Positions 14,906 to 23,476 of a DNA stretch of 64,000 nucleotides are shown in pieces. Each line of letters opens with the position of its first letter. Within the stretch, counting starts at the first letter, position 1. The position numbers and the translations under genes are program-made. The notes beneath the pieces were generated by a model. That model had not been told where the DNA came from, did no database searches, and was given only the letters and a program-made list of their open reading frames with translations. This DNA comes from Williamsia deligens (GTDB lineage: Bacteria > Actinomycetota > Actinomycetes > Mycobacteriales > Mycobacteriaceae). The DNA is taken from the NCBI RefSeq assembly GCF_024171765.1, contig NZ_JAMTCI010000001.1, forward strand, positions 1,589,137 through 1,653,136, read 5' to 3'.

Positions 14906-15874
14906 GTGAGCACACCCCGCGAGCCCGAGGGACAGCGTCCCGGTCCGGGATCGTCCGTGCAGGACCGTGAGGAGTCGGGCGAGCAGGGGCAGCGCTCCAA
15001 CCCGGGGACGGGTCCCGGGGGCGTGCCCCCGTGGCAGCGGGTCGGCGGTCCTCCGTCCTCGCCCGTCGGTCCGCCCGCATCGGGTGGGACCCAGACAGGC
15101 GGACCCCAGCAGGCTGGACCCCAGAACGGTGGGACCCCGAACGGTGGACCCCAGAACGGTGGATCCCAGCAGGCCGGCGATCAGCAGGGCCAGACCCCGC
15201 CGCCGCGTCCCAAGCGGCCACTCGTGACCGGGAGCGCGGCACCGAAGCCGCCCGGCCAGGACGCGACCACCCGCACACCGGTCGCGAAGCTCGACGCCGA
15301 CGGGGGAGTGCCCCAGGGCGACACGACCGACTCCTCGTCGACCCCCCGCGGTCGGAACTCGTTGACCGGCAAGATCATCGACGGTCCGACGCGCAACATC
15401 GGACGCAACCAGGTTCCCGAGGACCTGCCCGATCTCGACGCCATCCACCATCCGGCGACCGCACCCTCGGGCGCTCGGTCGGTGGAGTCCGTCCCGGCCG
15501 CACACCGGGGTCCGCTGCGCGCCGCCGTGCAGCTGCGCCGGATCGACCCGTGGTCGACGTTCAAGGTGTCGGCGGTCCTCGCGATCGCGCTCTTCCTCAT
15601 CTGGATGATCGCGATCGGCGTGCTCTACGTGATCCTCGACGGCATGGGTGTGTGGGACCAGATCAACAACTCGTTCGGTCAGCTGGTCTCCAGCGACAAC
15701 ACCACCGAGTCGTCGTTCGAGATCACCGCGGGCACGGTCTTCGGGGTGGCGGCCGGTGTGGGTGCGCTCTACGTCATCGTCTTCACGGCGTTGACCACCG
15801 TCGGGGCGTTCATCTACAACATGAGTTCCGACCTCGTGGGTGGCGTCGAGGTCACCCTCGCGGATCGGGACTGA
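14906..15874 (+). CDS. DUF3566 membrane protein (Rv0007-like)
   Basis: The 322-aa protein has a long disordered N-terminal half that is rich in Gly/Pro/Gln. It includes a repeat-like run of GGPQ/QNGG units (about residues 60-95) encoded by tandem GGACCCCAG-type DNA. It ends in the DUF3566 domain with two membrane helices: FKVSAVLAIALFLIWMIAIGVLYVIL (about 220-245) and VFGVAAGVGALYVIVFTALTTVGAFIY (about 280-305). The function of DUF3566 is unknown; the gene always follows gyrA in Mycobacteriales. The GTG start at 14906 has a good ACAGGAG ribosome site. Confidence 0.88.
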   Translation: MSTPREPEGQRPGPGSSVQDREESGEQGQRSNPGTGPGGVPPWQRVGGPPSSPVGPPASGGTQTGGPQQAGPQNGGTPNGGPQNGGSQQAGDQQGQTPPPRPKRPLVTGSAAPKPPGQDATTRTPVAKLDADGGVPQGDTTDSSSTPRGRNSLTGKIIDGPTRNIGRNQVPEDLPDLDAIHHPATAPSGARSVESVPAAHRGPLRAAVQLRRIDPWSTFKVSAVLAIALFLIWMIAIGVLYVILDGMGVWDQINNSFGQLVSSDNTTESSFEITAGTVFGVAAGVGALYVIVFTALTTVGAFIYNMSSDLVGGVEVTLADRD

Positions 15875-15939
15875 CGGGCGTTTTGTCGCCGATCCCGGTG
15901 ATCCGGTAGCCTTCGTCAGGTTGACCGGCGACGGTCCGC

Positions 15940-16013
15940 GGGCCTATAGCTCAGGCGGTTAGAGCGCTTCGCTGATAACGAAGAGGTCGGAGGTTCAAGT
16001 CCTCCTAGGCCCA
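15940..16013 (+). tRNA. ileT: tRNA-Ile (GAT)
   Basis: A 74-nt cloverleaf has acceptor arms GGGCCTA/TAGGCCC and discriminator A. The D-loop sequence is AGCTCAGGCGGTTAGAGCGC, the anticodon stem-loop carries GAT at 15974-15976, and the T-arm is GGAGGTTCAAGTCCTCC. The CCA end is not encoded. Position after gyrA and the DUF3566 gene matches ileT of M. tuberculosis. Confidence 0.97.
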
Positions 16014-16033
16014 CAGGAGAGGACGGATCCGCG

Positions 16034-16147
16034 ATGAGGATCGCAGTTCTCGCCGGTGTCACCACCGCGGTCGTCGTCATCGCGCTGATCGCCGAGTCGC
16101 GACGCAACACCCAGGTGTGGCACACCCTCCCGAACAACCGGATCTGA
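16034..16147 (+). CDS. Small membrane peptide, DLW-39-like, between tRNA genes
   Basis: A 37-codon ORF starts at ATG 16034, 11 nt after a good AGGAGAGGA ribosome site, and stops at 16145-16147. It encodes MRIAVLAGVTTAVVVIALIA followed by ESRRNTQVWHTLPNNRI: one hydrophobic helix then a charged tail. Actinobacteria commonly encode a peptide of about 39 aa called DLW-39 next to tRNA-Ile. Here the QVW in the tail sits where the DLW signature would be, so it may be a divergent member. This assignment is inference from size, topology and position. Confidence 0.65.
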   Translation: MRIAVLAGVTTAVVVIALIAESRRNTQVWHTLPNNRI

Positions 16148-16155
16148 TCCGGGAC

Positions 16156-16228
16156 GGGGCCTTAGCTCAGTTGGTAGAGCGCTGCCTTTGCAAGGCAGAT
16201 GTCAGGAGTTCGAATCTCCTAGGCTCCA
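16156..16228 (+). tRNA. alaT: tRNA-Ala (TGC)
   Basis: A 73-nt cloverleaf has acceptor GGGGCCT/AGGCTCC and discriminator A, and includes the G3:U70 wobble pair that defines alanine identity. The anticodon TGC is at 16189-16191 in loop TTTGCAA between CTGCC/GGCAG stems. The T-arm is AGGAGTTCGAATCTCCT. It lies 8 nt after the small ORF, as the alaT equivalent of M. tuberculosis. Confidence 0.97.
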
Positions 16229-16332
16229 CTCACATCCGCTGCCGGACCCCGAACGGCACGCGTGGCCGAACCGGTACCCGGTCGTGTCCGGCGCATCACC
16301 TGCCGGCGCCGACACGACGATAATTTCCTCAG

Positions 16333-17472
16333 GTGACCACCTCACTCGCACGGCGGATGTCGGTGACCGGCGTCGTGGCCCTCGTCCTGGGGGCGTGTCT
16401 GCCCGGGACTGCGTCCGCCGCCGACGGGGGGACACCAGCGGACATCCTGGCCGCGGTCCTGCGTCAGCCGTTCGCCGACACCAGCGTCTGGAACACACCG
16501 ATCGGTTCCGGTGCGCGGTACGTCCCCGCCGGGCTGCCCCGCGTCCCCCGGGGCGACGTGTGGGCGCCGATGCCACAGGACGACGGCAACCACCTGATCT
16601 TCACCCCCGACGCACCCCTCACCGCGGTCCACCAGAGCGGTGCCGGGTGGACCGGCCGGAGTCGCTGCCCGGCCACGGGTCCGACGCTCTTCTCGGCACC
16701 CATCCCGCGCGACTACGTCGTCCCCTCCAGCAACGAGAACGAGGGCGCCGCCGTCCTGATGGCCGACAAGCGGACGGTGCGGCTCGTCACCCCGCTGGCA
16801 CGCTGCTCCGTCGGCGGCCCGGCCACGGCGATGGACAGCAGCGGTCCGGTCGACATCTACGGTGACGGGCTGTCCACGCGTCCCGGCGGCGCCGGACTGA
16901 CCGGCAATCCCGGCGGGGTGCTCCGTCTGGGTGACCTCGCGCCCGGCCCGGCCACCGGGCCGCGACACGCGTTGCGGATCCTCGTCGACACCGCCCAGGT
17001 GCTGTTCCGCTGCCGGACGGATGCGCAGTGCTCCCGCTGGCCCGCGGCCACATCCGACCGGGGATCGGTGGGCGGTTACGGGACGATCGGGAACAACAGG
17101 AACACCGCGATGCGGATGGGTTCGCTGCTTGCCATCCCCGCGGACATCGACCTCGCCCGCCTGGGACTGGAGACCGATCCGGGCCGGCAACTGGCGTGGA
17201 CGATGCAGAACTTCGGTGCCTACATCGCCGACTCGACGGGCGGTGCGTCGTTCGGGTTCGTCACCGAGCGCGGCCCGCAGGGCTCGTTCGCCGACACCTT
17301 CCGCCGAGAGCACGGGTTCCCGTTCGCCCAGCGGGTCCGGGACAACACACCATGGTCGAGGGACGTGCAACGCATCATGGTCGCCCTCGCCGTCGTCGAC
17401 GACAACGGGCCGACCTCGATCGGCGGTGGCGGGACACCCCGCGTCGCGCGGGCGGACCTGCCCGGTCGCTGA
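16333..17472 (+). CDS. Secreted protein of unknown function
   Basis: The 379-aa product has a Sec signal peptide: basic MTTSLARRM, a hydrophobic core, and likely cleavage after GTASA near residue 29. The mature part begins with an actinobacterial secreted-protein pattern, PFADTSVWNTPIGSGARYVP, and contains DIYGDGLSTRPGGAGLTGNP and GVLRLGDL. Two Cys pairs fit an extracytoplasmic fold. I do not recognise a catalytic motif. The GTG start at 16333 is the first that includes the full signal peptide. Function is not assigned; a carbohydrate-active enzyme is one possibility. Confidence 0.7.
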   Translation: MTTSLARRMSVTGVVALVLGACLPGTASAADGGTPADILAAVLRQPFADTSVWNTPIGSGARYVPAGLPRVPRGDVWAPMPQDDGNHLIFTPDAPLTAVHQSGAGWTGRSRCPATGPTLFSAPIPRDYVVPSSNENEGAAVLMADKRTVRLVTPLARCSVGGPATAMDSSGPVDIYGDGLSTRPGGAGLTGNPGGVLRLGDLAPGPATGPRHALRILVDTAQVLFRCRTDAQCSRWPAATSDRGSVGGYGTIGNNRNTAMRMGSLLAIPADIDLARLGLETDPGRQLAWTMQNFGAYIADSTGGASFGFVTERGPQGSFADTFRREHGFPFAQRVRDNTPWSRDVQRIMVALAVVDDNGPTSIGGGGTPRVARADLPGR

Positions 17473-17487
17473 GAAGCGGACGAGCGG

Positions 17488-18117
17488 TCAGGAACCCTGG
17501 CCGGCGATGGCCAGGTAGACGACCAGGCACAGCAGTGCCGCGACCAGATACGAGTAGCCGATCCACAGCGCCGCCTGGGCGAGCTGACGTCCGTACTGCT
17601 TGGTGCGGCGGATCTGACCGCTCGCCACATGGCCGCAGATGATGCCGATGATCGCGGTCACCCCGAGGAACGACAGGATCAGCGCGACGATCGACAGCCG
17701 GTTGGTCGAGGCACGTGGCGCAGCGGTCATCGAGCTCGATTCCGGGACGTCGACGGCGCCGTCGTCCGTGGGGCGTTCCGTGGAACGCTCGGCGAGGACT
17801 GACCTGTCGGGTGGGTAGACGGTGGTCGGACGGTCATCGGGTTCGGGTCCCCGCGCCGGACGCTGCTGCGAGTAGGCGAGCGCACCGCTGTCGGCGGTAC
17901 GCGGACCCGTCGACTGGCGGGGGACGTTCGTCGTCGGAGGCGCACCGGGCGGCGCCGCGTGAGCACCGGAGGGCGGACCCGACGGTCGCCCGGGGTGGGT
18001 CATCGGCGGCCGACCCGGCGGCGGGCCCTGGCGACGCAGGGGCGCCGAACGGTCGCCGGGCGGGCGGGTCGTACCCCCGGCGGCAGGTCGCGGCGCGGGG
18101 TGGTCGTCGGGATGCAC
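17488..18117 (-). CDS. DUF4190 membrane protein with Pro-rich N-terminus
   Basis: The 209-aa product has a disordered Pro/Arg/Gly-rich N-terminal 130 residues. The C-terminal DUF4190-type module has two membrane helices: LSIVALILSFLGVTAIIGIICGHVA (about 143-167) and a second near YLVAALLCLVVYLAIAG. The short loop between them contains GQIRRTKQYGRQLAQAAL, typical of this family. Function is unknown. The gene is not part of the M. tuberculosis core order here, so it appears to be inserted between the tRNA genes and cwsA. Confidence 0.75.
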   Translation of the reverse strand: MHPDDHPAPRPAAGGTTRPPGDRSAPLRRQGPPPGRPPMTHPGRPSGPPSGAHAAPPGAPPTTNVPRQSTGPRTADSGALAYSQQRPARGPEPDDRPTTVYPPDRSVLAERSTERPTDDGAVDVPESSSMTAAPRASTNRLSIVALILSFLGVTAIIGIICGHVASGQIRRTKQYGRQLAQAALWIGYSYLVAALLCLVVYLAIAGQGS

Positions 18118-18143
18118 GCCTACAAGTTACTCGGCGCCCGAGC

Positions 18144-18494
18144 TCACTCGGGCCCCGTCGCGCCGCCCGCGGGGTCCGAGGTGGGTATGTCCTCGACGCG
18201 CGGCGGTGCGGGCGCGACAGGCGGCGGGGTGCGACGTCCGCCGCGCAGTGCGATCGCCACACCACCGGCGGCGGCCACGACACCACCGATGCCCAGGACG
18301 GTGACCACGGTGCGGGCAGACGGGCGACGGCGACGACGGCGGCTGGGCCGGGCCGGCGTCGGGCCCTGCTCCGCCGACGCCTTGCGCGCGGCGCGAGCGC
18401 GGAGCAGACCCCGCGCGGCGAGCAGTCGGACCGGCGCCGACCACGGCGTCACGACGCCCAGGGCCGCGGTGGTGACGGTGGTGGCTCTCGACAT
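18144..18494 (-). CDS. cwsA: Cell wall synthesis protein CwsA
   Basis: CwsA in mycobacteria is a small membrane protein that interacts with CrgA and Wag31 and influences division and polar growth. The 116-aa product begins MSRATTVTTAALGVVTPWSA, has an Arg/Lys-rich middle, one membrane segment (TVVTVLGIGGVVAAAGGVAIAL, about 70-90), and a Pro-rich C-terminus. Identification rests mainly on position immediately upstream of divergent ppiA (Rv0008c location) and matching topology, since the family is weakly conserved. Longer in-frame starts up to 18680 run into the ppiA gene and are rejected. Confidence 0.75.
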   Translation of the reverse strand: MSRATTVTTAALGVVTPWSAPVRLLAARGLLRARAARKASAEQGPTPARPSRRRRRRPSARTVVTVLGIGGVVAAAGGVAIALRGGRRTPPPVAPAPPRVEDIPTSDPAGGATGPE

Positions 18495-18573
18495 GGGGCT
18501 GCTCTCCGATCGTCGGCCGCCGAGGGCACGGCGGCATCTGGGCCTCAGCCTGCCAGGTGGCACCATGGGGTGC

Positions 18574-19101
18574 GTGAGCACACCACAGAAGACCGCGACC
18601 GCGACCCTGCACACCAACCGGGGCGACATCGTCATCGACCTCTTCGGCAACCACGCGCCGAAGACCGTCGAGAACTTCACCGGCCTCGCGACCGGCGAGA
18701 AGGAGTACAGCCAGCCGAACGCGTCCGGCGGTGACTCCGGCCCGTTCTACGACGGCGCCATCTTCCACCGCGTGATCGACGGGTTCATGCTGCAGGGCGG
18801 TGACCCGACGGGCACCGGCACGGGCGGCCCGGGCTACCAGTTCGGTGACGAGTTCCACCCCGAGTTGCAGTTCGACCAGCCCTACCTGCTCGCGATGGCC
18901 AACGCGGGCCCCGGCACCAACGGCTCGCAGTTCTTCATCACGGTCACGAAGACCCCGCACCTGAACCGCAAGCACACGATCTTCGGTGTCGTCGCCGACG
19001 CCGAGTCGCGGGCCGTGGTCGACGCGATCGCCACCACCAGCACCGACCGCCGCGACAAGCCGCTCGACGACGTGATCATCGAGAAGATCGAGATCAGCTG
19101 A
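18574..19101 (+). CDS. ppiA: Peptidyl-prolyl cis-trans isomerase (cyclophilin) PpiA
   Basis: Cytoplasmic cyclophilin catalysing prolyl isomerisation. The 175-aa product contains the cyclophilin core: IFHRVIDGFMLQGGDPTGTG, FGDEFHPEL, LLAMANAGPGTNGSQFFITV and HLNRKHTIFG. It closely follows M. tuberculosis PpiA. The GTG at 18574 starts MSTPQKTATATLHTNRGDIV; an ATG 9 nt upstream would add three residues and cannot be excluded. There is no signal peptide. Confidence 0.95.
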   Translation: MSTPQKTATATLHTNRGDIVIDLFGNHAPKTVENFTGLATGEKEYSQPNASGGDSGPFYDGAIFHRVIDGFMLQGGDPTGTGTGGPGYQFGDEFHPELQFDQPYLLAMANAGPGTNGSQFFITVTKTPHLNRKHTIFGVVADAESRAVVDAIATTSTDRRDKPLDDVIIEKIEIS

Positions 19102-19139
19102 ACCAGCCCCACCCGCCGCCACCGTCCGCGCCGCGGACG

Positions 19140-19970
19140 GTGTGCGCGCGGCACCCCGACCGCCCGACCGGGCTCTCGTGCACCCGGTGCGGGCGTCCGG
19201 CCTGCCCGGAATGCCTGACCCCGGCGGCGGTCGGTCAGCACTGCGTCGACTGCGTGCGACAGGCCCGGGGGTCGACACCCCGCGCGGTCACGATCGGCAC
19301 GACCCGACCCCGGGCGACGTACGCCCTCATCGCGGTGAACGTCGTCGTCTTCGTCCTGACCGCGCTGCAGGCACACGGCGTCGGCAACGTCGGTCCGGGT
19401 GACTCGCGCGCCTTCTACGACGGAGTCCTCTTCGGGCCGTTCGTGGGCCAGGGCGAGGTGTGGCGCATCGTCACCTCGGGGTTCCTGCACTACTCGCTGA
19501 TCCACATCGGCCTGAACATGCTGACGCTCTACATCCTGGGCCGCGATCTCGAGAGTGCCCTGGGCACGGCACGTTTCGTCGGTGTCTACGCGGTCGCACT
19601 GCTCGGTGGCAGCGCCGCGGTCCTGACGTTCAGCCCGATGGCAGCCGCCGCCGGCGCATCGGGCGCCATCTACGGCGTCATGGGCGGACTGCTCGTCGCG
19701 GTGATCCGCGCGAAGATCCCCCCGGGCCAGATCATCGGCCTGATCGTCATCAACATCGTCATCTCGGTGACGATCCCCAACATCTCCCTCTGGGCCCATC
19801 TCGGCGGTCTCGTGTTCGGCGCCGCCGCCACCGCGGGCATCCTGCTGCTCCCGGGACTGGTCCTCGGGGCACGCAACCGCACCGCGCGCACCGTCTCCCG
19901 CGTGGGCTGGGCGAGCGTCGGGACGCTCGCCGTCCTCGCGATCGCGATCTCGCTGCTGGTCAGCGGCTGA
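19140..19970 (+). CDS. Rhomboid-family intramembrane serine protease with zinc finger
   Basis: The 276-aa product has an N-terminal Cys/His zinc-binding segment, CARHPDRPTGLSCTRCGRPA followed by CPECL and CVDCV (about 2-40). The rhomboid domain follows, with six or seven membrane helices. Family residues visible are HIGLNML (oxyanion Asn), catalytic Ser in GASGAIYG, and catalytic His in LWAHLGGLVFG. It resembles the actinobacterial rhomboid downstream of ppiA. The GTG at 19140 is the only standard start before the first Cys; a few more N-terminal residues are possible from a non-standard codon. Substrates are unknown. Confidence 0.9.
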   Translation: MCARHPDRPTGLSCTRCGRPACPECLTPAAVGQHCVDCVRQARGSTPRAVTIGTTRPRATYALIAVNVVVFVLTALQAHGVGNVGPGDSRAFYDGVLFGPFVGQGEVWRIVTSGFLHYSLIHIGLNMLTLYILGRDLESALGTARFVGVYAVALLGGSAAVLTFSPMAAAAGASGAIYGVMGGLLVAVIRAKIPPGQIIGLIVINIVISVTIPNISLWAHLGGLVFGAAATAGILLLPGLVLGARNRTARTVSRVGWASVGTLAVLAIAISLLVSG

Positions 19971-19993
19971 CCCGACTCACAGACCGACGGAGG

Positions 19994-20431
19994 TCACCGG
20001 CTGACGGTGAACCCCGCGGCCTCGAGCGCGTCGACGACGTCGTCGGGGTGGGCACCGAGATCCCACCGGCCCATCACCACCAGACGGTCGTCGGGGAAGT
20101 CGAACTCCAGCGTGGGCACCTTGCGACCCAGACGAGCGGTCGCGACGACACGGATCCGGTCGATCTGCGCGGGGGTGTGATGGGAGACCCCGCGCACCGT
20201 CCGCAGTGACACCTCACCCGGCACGACGACGAGTCGGGGACGGACGACCAAGGCGACGACCCCGGTGGCGATCAGCAGGACAGCGGCGACGCCCATGATG
20301 ACGGTGCCCCCGGGATCCGAGAGCGACGCGACGGCCCCCGCTGCGAGCACGATCCCGCCGACGACGAGTGCAGCGCCGGCCACCCGCGGTGTCGACCAGG
20401 TGCTCCGTGCACCGTCGACAGAGTTGTCCAC
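19994..20431 (-). CDS. PH-domain membrane protein (Rv0010c-like)
   Basis: The 145-aa product from a GTG at 20431 has two membrane helices (about 20-40 and 45-65) and then a bacterial PH-like domain of beta strands (RPRLVVVPGEVSLRTV, IDRIRVVATARLG, LEFDFPDDRLVVMGRWDLG). It matches the Rv0010c family in size and order. An alternative ATG at 20464 would add 11 residues but would place a palindrome cluster inside the gene and lacks a ribosome site, so the shorter start is preferred. Function is unknown. Confidence 0.8.
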   Translation of the reverse strand: MDNSVDGARSTWSTPRVAGAALVVGGIVLAAGAVASLSDPGGTVIMGVAAVLLIATGVVALVVRPRLVVVPGEVSLRTVRGVSHHTPAQIDRIRVVATARLGRKVPTLEFDFPDDRLVVMGRWDLGAHPDDVVDALEAAGFTVSR

Positions 20432-20486
20432 AGGAGTTATCCCCAGTGGGGATGAATGACACACATGTCATTCCCCAGGTTGGGGA
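20424..20486. promoter_or_regulatory. DnaA box and three tandem palindromes between PH gene and crgA
   Basis: The region opens with a perfect actinobacterial DnaA box TTGTCCACA (20424-20432) and a near-box TTATCCCCA (20437-20445). It then has three adjoining palindromes: ATCCCCA-G-TGGGGAT (20439-20453), GAATGACA-CACA-TGTCATTC (20454-20473) and TCCCCA-GGT-TGGGGA (20472-20486). It lies just upstream of the PH-domain gene and 13 nt past the crgA stop. It could be an operator cluster or a terminator for crgA. Confidence 0.65.
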
Positions 20487-20498
20487 TGGTTCGGGTGG

Positions 20499-20789
20499 TC
20501 AGCGCCACCGCATCGTCATCAGCAGGCCGGTGATCATGAAGCCGAAGCCGATGAGGAAGTTCCACGCGCCGAGCGCGTACATCCAGTGCAGGATCTTCCC
20601 GTCGGCGCCGAGGCTGCTCGGGGTGGCGACGAGGTAGAAGACGATCAGCCAGGCGAGCCCGATGAGCATCAGCCCGAGCATGGCCCCGACATAGATCTGA
20701 CTCGACGGGCCGACCTTGACCTTGACCGGCGTACGACTCGCCGGGTTGATGGTGTAGTCGGTCCGCTTCCGGACTTTGGATTTCGGCAT
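20499..20789 (-). CDS. crgA: Cell division protein CrgA
   Basis: CrgA is a small septal membrane protein that recruits PBPs and stabilises the divisome in mycobacteria. The 96-aa product starts [16 protein letters not shown] and has two membrane helices: [21 protein letters not shown] (about 34-54) and a second around [20 protein letters not shown]. The start at 20789 is set by the family N-terminus; longer ORF versions overlap trpG on the opposite strand. Confidence 0.95.
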   Translation of the reverse strand: MPKSKVRKRTDYTINPASRTPVKVKVGPSSQIYVGAMLGLMLIGLAWLIVFYLVATPSSLGADGKILHWMYALGAWNFLIGFGFMITGLLMTMRWR

Positions 20790-20858
20790 CTCTTCCTCAC
20801 TGTGAACTACTCGGCTCCACGGTATCCCACCTGCGGCGCAGCGCGTACGGTGTGCCGG

Positions 20859-21524
20859 ATGAGCACGGACGCGCCCTCGGTTCTGGTCGTCGACAACTAC
20901 GACAGCTTCGTCTACAACCTCGTGCAGTACCTCGGCCAGCTCGGAGTGCACGCGACGGTGTGGCGCAACGACGACCCGCGTCTGGCCGATCTCGACGCCG
21001 TCGTCGCCGACTTCGACGCCGTCCTGCTCAGTCCCGGCCCCGGGACCCCGCAGCGGGCGGGTGCCACCATGCCACTCGTCGACGCCGCGGCACGATCCGG
21101 GACGCCGCTGCTCGGTGTGTGTCTGGGCCACCAGGCGATCGGTGCGGCGTTCGGTGCCACGGTCGACCGCGCGCCGGAGCTGTTGCACGGCAAGACCTCG
21201 ACGGTCCACCACGACGGCGACGGCGTGCTGGCCGGACTGGCGGACCCGTTCGTCGCGACGCGCTACCACTCGCTGACGGTGATCCCCGAGACCATCCCCG
21301 ACGAGCTCGTCGTCACCGGTCGGACAGAGAACGGCATCGTCATGGCCATGCGTCACCGCGAGCTGCCGATCCACGGCGTCCAGTTCCATCCCGAGAGCGT
21401 GCTCACCCAGGGCGGGCACCGCATGTTGGCGAACTGGCTGCGGCTTGCCGGCTACGACGTCCCCGAGGTGACCGTCGCCGAGCTCGAGCGGGCCATGGAG
21501 TCCGCGATCGCCCCGGTCGCCTGA
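20859..21524 (+). CDS. trpG: Glutamine amidotransferase, TrpG/PabA type
   Basis: Class I glutaminase subunit that supplies ammonia for anthranilate or aminodeoxychorismate synthesis. The 221-aa product has [18 protein letters not shown] at the N-terminus, the nucleophile Cys in [10 protein letters not shown], and the His/Glu pair in VQFHPESVL. It is the Rv0013 counterpart, divergent from crgA. In M. tuberculosis the gene Rv0012 lies between crgA and trpG; here they are separated by only 69 bp, so that gene is absent. Confidence 0.93.
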   Translation: MSTDAPSVLVVDNYDSFVYNLVQYLGQLGVHATVWRNDDPRLADLDAVVADFDAVLLSPGPGTPQRAGATMPLVDAAARSGTPLLGVCLGHQAIGAAFGATVDRAPELLHGKTSTVHHDGDGVLAGLADPFVATRYHSLTVIPETIPDELVVTGRTENGIVMAMRHRELPIHGVQFHPESVLTQGGHRMLANWLRLAGYDVPEVTVAELERAMESAIAPVA

Positions 21525-21547
21525 GAACGACAGTGGCCCGACCGGCA

Positions 21548-21563
21548 GTCGCCTGACGGCGAC
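21548..21563. terminator. Hairpin between convergent trpG and pknB
   Basis: An inverted repeat GTCGCC-TGAC-GGCGAC lies in the 53-bp gap between the convergent trpG and pknB stop codons. A T-tract is absent. A bidirectional terminator function is inferred from position. Confidence 0.45.
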
Positions 21564-21577
21564 AGGCGCCTGAGGGG

Positions 21578-23476
21578 TCAGCCCGGGAGCAGGCTCGCCC
21601 GGCCCACCGTGATCTCCACGGCCTGGGTGTTGTTCAGGACGCTGTTGGTGGGCGGGTTCTGCGAGATCACCCGGTTGGCGTCCGGGCTGGTGAGGCCCAC
21701 GTTGCGCGGCACCTGGTTGAGAGTCGTGGACTTCCAGCCCGCCGCCGCCAGGGCGTCCTCGGCCTGCTGCACCGTCTTGCCGGTGAGGTCAGGCATGCGG
21801 AACTGGTTGCCCCGCGAGACGGTGACCGTCACGGTGCTGCCCTCGTCGACCTGCGTCCCCGCGGTGGGCGACGAACTCAGGACGGTGCCGGCGGCCTGCT
21901 CGGAGTCCGTCTGCTGAACGCGGATCTGCAGGCGCACGTCGTCGAGGGTCTGCGTCGCCTCGTCGGAGGTCTGACCGGTGAGGGTCGGCACGGACACCTG
22001 TCGCGGACCCGTCCCGATCTGGATCGTGATGGTGGTGTTCACCGACTGCGACGTCCCGCTCTGCGGTGACAGCCCAGCGACCTTGCCCCGCAGCTGGTTC
22101 GACGACGGGATCTGGGCTGTCTTCACGTCGGTGAACCCCAGCCCGGACAGGGTCCGACGGGCGTCGTCCTCGGTTCTCCCCGTGAGGTCCGGGAGGTCCT
22201 GGCGCTGCGGTCCGCTGGAGATGTACAGGGTGACCGCTGATCCCTTGTCCGCGCTCACGCCCTCCGACGGTGCGGTCCGGGTCGGCTGACCCGACGGCAC
22301 GTCGTTGCTCGGCTCCTGCAGCGTGTTCACGCGGAATCCCGCGCTCCGCAACGCGGACTGCGCCTGCGAGGCGGACATGTCGGTGACCTTCGGGATCGCG
22401 ACCTGGTCGTTGTCGGTCGCCCACGGCCGGACGAGCAGGAGTGCGATGACGACGACGGCCGCGGCGGCGAGCGCCCCGAACGCGAGCAGTCGTCGGCCAC
22501 GCCGGCGTGGGGGTTCGTCGTCGGCGTCGGGGCGGCGGTGCGAGGTGGGCGCGGCCCGTCCCGACCGCTGCCGGGCAACCGGCTCGATGATGCCCGTCTT
22601 GTCCTCGTCGGACAGCAGCATCGGGGCACTGGGACGACCGCCGGCGAGGACCTTCATCAGGTCCGAGCGCATCTCACCTGCCGACTGGTACCGGTTCGCG
22701 GGGTTCTTGCTCATCGCCTTGAGGACGACGGAGTCGAGGACGGCGGGGATCTCGCGTCGGATGCTCGACGGGACCGGCGGATCCTCGCGCACGTGCTGGT
22801 AGGCCACCGCGACCGGGGAGTCGCCGGTGAAAGGCGGCTGGCCGGTGAGCAACTCGAACAGGACGCAGCCCATCGAGTACACGTCGCTGCGGGCGTCGAC
22901 GCTCTCACCCCGCGCCTGTTCCGGTGAGAGGTATTGCGCCGTACCGATGACGGCGGAGGTCTGGGTCATGGAACCGGTCGCGTCGGACATGGCCCGCGCG
23001 ATGCCGAAGTCCATCACCTTCACCGCACCGGCCCGGTCGATCATGACGTTGGCCGGCTTCATGTCCCGGTGGACGATGCCGTTCTGGTGCGAGAAGTCCA
23101 GCGCCGCAGCGACATCGGCCATCCATGTCATCGCCTGCCGTGGCGCGACATGACCCTGGGCGCGCAGCACGTCACGCAGCGTTTCGCCGTCGACGAACTC
23201 CATCACGATGAACGGCAACGGACCCTCGGGGGTCGTCGACTCACCGGTGTCGAACACCGACACGATGGTGGGGTGGTTCAGCGCCGCGGCGTTCTGGGCC
23301 TCCCGGCGGAACCGGAGGTAGAAGCTCGGGTCCCGGGCGAGGTCCGCCCGGAGCACCTTGATGGCGACGTCCCGGTGCAGGAGCAGGTCGCGGGCGAGGT
23401 GCACCTCGGACATCCCACCGAATCCCAGCGTCTCGCCCAGCTCATAGCGATCCGACAGGTGACGCGGCGTGGACAT
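21578..23476 (-). CDS. pknB: Serine/threonine protein kinase PknB
   Basis: Essential transmembrane kinase controlling peptidoglycan synthesis and division in response to muropeptides. The 632-aa product keeps M. tuberculosis numbering: Lys40 (VAIKVL), catalytic Asp138 in [10 protein letters not shown], Asp156 in DFG, and activation-loop Thr171/Thr173. A juxtamembrane Arg-rich linker leads to one helix (about 332-352), then four extracellular PASTA repeats (about 357-625). The ATG overlaps the pknA stop (ATGA), so it is the last gene of the operon and translationally coupled. Confidence 0.98.
   Translation of the reverse strand: MSTPRHLSDRYELGETLGFGGMSEVHLARDLLLHRDVAIKVLRADLARDPSFYLRFRREAQNAAALNHPTIVSVFDTGESTTPEGPLPFIVMEFVDGETLRDVLRAQGHVAPRQAMTWMADVAAALDFSHQNGIVHRDMKPANVMIDRAGAVKVMDFGIARAMSDATGSMTQTSAVIGTAQYLSPEQARGESVDARSDVYSMGCVLFELLTGQPPFTGDSPVAVAYQHVREDPPVPSSIRREIPAVLDSVVLKAMSKNPANRYQSAGEMRSDLMKVLAGGRPSAPMLLSDEDKTGIIEPVARQRSGRAAPTSHRRPDADDEPPRRRGRRLLAFGALAAAAVVVIALLLVRPWATDNDQVAIPKVTDMSASQAQSALRSAGFRVNTLQEPSNDVPSGQPTRTAPSEGVSADKGSAVTLYISSGPQRQDLPDLTGRTEDDARRTLSGLGFTDVKTAQIPSSNQLRGKVAGLSPQSGTSQSVNTTITIQIGTGPRQVSVPTLTGQTSDEATQTLDDVRLQIRVQQTDSEQAAGTVLSSSPTAGTQVDEGSTVTVTVSRGNQFRMPDLTGKTVQQAEDALAAAGWKSTTLNQVPRNVGLTSPDANRVISQNPPTNSVLNNTQAVEITVGRASLLPG

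Noticed and set aside
20432..20464. ATG start at 20464 for the PH-domain gene
   Set aside because: It lacks a ribosome site and would place the palindrome cluster inside the gene; the GTG at 20431 fits the family better.
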